From: Bacteroidota bacterium
Lineage (GTDB): Bacteria; Bacteroidota; Bacteroidia; Flavobacteriales_D; Crocinitomicaceae
Direction of reading: 5' to 3'
Assembly: GCA_016192075.1 (NCBI GenBank)
Contig: JACPUU010000022.1
Location: 1 to 64,000, forward strand
Length of the DNA: 64,000 bases
Below the pieces are notes generated by a model. That model saw only the letters and a list, made by a program, of their open reading frames with translations. It ran no database searches and was not told where the DNA came from. The position numbers and the translations under genes were made by a program. Below are positions 63,853 to 64,000 of the stretch, in pieces. Within the stretch, counting starts at the first letter, position 1. The number at the start of each line of letters is the position of its first letter.

Positions 63853-64000
63853 TTATTCGCCGTCGGCAATTTTGCCGGCAACAGCAGGACATTTTTCTTC
63901 CAGGGCAAGGCTCCAACCTTCATCTGCAAAGGTTTCCGGATTGTATTTGGTCATAATTTCCAGGTCACATTCGTAGAAAAGAATGTCAAAATCACCTTCT
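63853..64000 (-). CDS. 3' end of a gene continuing past the window
   Basis: The minus strand is open from the window edge to a TAA at 63853-63855, encoding 49 residues that include EGDFDILFYECDLEIM and end CPAVAGKIADGE. The stop lies two bases from the stop of the convergent small membrane-protein gene. The composition looks coding, but the piece is too short to name a family. Confidence 0.6.
   Translation of the reverse strand, partial: EGDFDILFYECDLEIMTKYNPETFADEGWSLALEEKCPAVAGKIADGE

Overview
The window looks like chromosomal DNA of a Bacteroidota bacterium, most likely order Flavobacteriales. A placement near Crocinitomicaceae or Cryomorphaceae is only an impression. The reasons are a type IX secretion C-terminal sorting domain, several starts preceded by the Bacteroidetes promoter form (TTG about 20 bases upstream of TAnnTTTG) rather than by Shine-Dalgarno sites, a TPR-SpoIIE signalling protein, many small lipoproteins, and the dapB-lepB-WbqC gene order. 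Most of the window is ordinary core genome. I see no rRNA, CRISPR array, prophage or integrated conjugative element.

Layout. 1-530: two diverged copies of a small GIY-YIG nuclease gene; the first runs into a tRNA-Arg whose 5' acceptor strand is missing. 567-8005: M1-like metallopeptidase, methyltransferase, TPR-SpoIIE phosphatase, two tiny membrane proteins and a helical-repeat protein. 8006-8847: non-coding, filled with hairpin repeats and a long nested palindrome. 8848-19160: glucosaminidase/LysM protein, an oxidative-stress pair (MsrB-MsrA lipoprotein and YaaA), a DUF2157/GDYXXLXY pair, an SF1 helicase, a membrane-anchored hypothetical, a metal-receptor-like protein and cystathionine beta-synthase. 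19275-24538: envelope proteins, EttA and three tandem paralogues. 24673-27938: dapB, lepB, WbqC-like. 28006-35327: uncharacterised secreted proteins, a B12-binding radical SAM protein, a hydrolase and a lipoprotein. 35408-40046: a complete metal-uptake operon with its DtxR-type regulator; one permease carries a second DtxR-like domain. 40314-43159: ndk, phoH, a SAM hydrolase-type protein and a small membrane protein. 43271-44735: a REP/RAYT cassette, a transposase-like gene between two duplicated clusters of palindromes. 44735-57143: SWI2/SNF2 helicase, ABM protein, a run of periplasmic foldases behind guaB, a stray HsdR-N nuclease domain, CvfB and a 55-residue protein. 57526-64000: a large T9SS-exported protein, Wzz-like and O-antigen-ligase-like proteins, surE, a small membrane protein and the end of another gene.

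How genes work together. The metal operon is self-contained: regulator, binding lipoprotein, ATPase and two permeases, with overlaps that suggest translational coupling. The guaB-side operon supplies three parvulin/SurA-like periplasmic chaperones. MsrBA and YaaA form a two-gene unit for oxidative damage. The last block serves surface polysaccharide and stationary-phase functions.

Best leads: the GIY-YIG/tRNA chimera, the REP-RAYT cassette whose duplicated flank reaches into the last codons of two different genes, the permease-DtxR fusion and the palindromic intergenic region at 8.2-8.8 kb. All functional statements come from reading sequence and from family knowledge; no database search was run.
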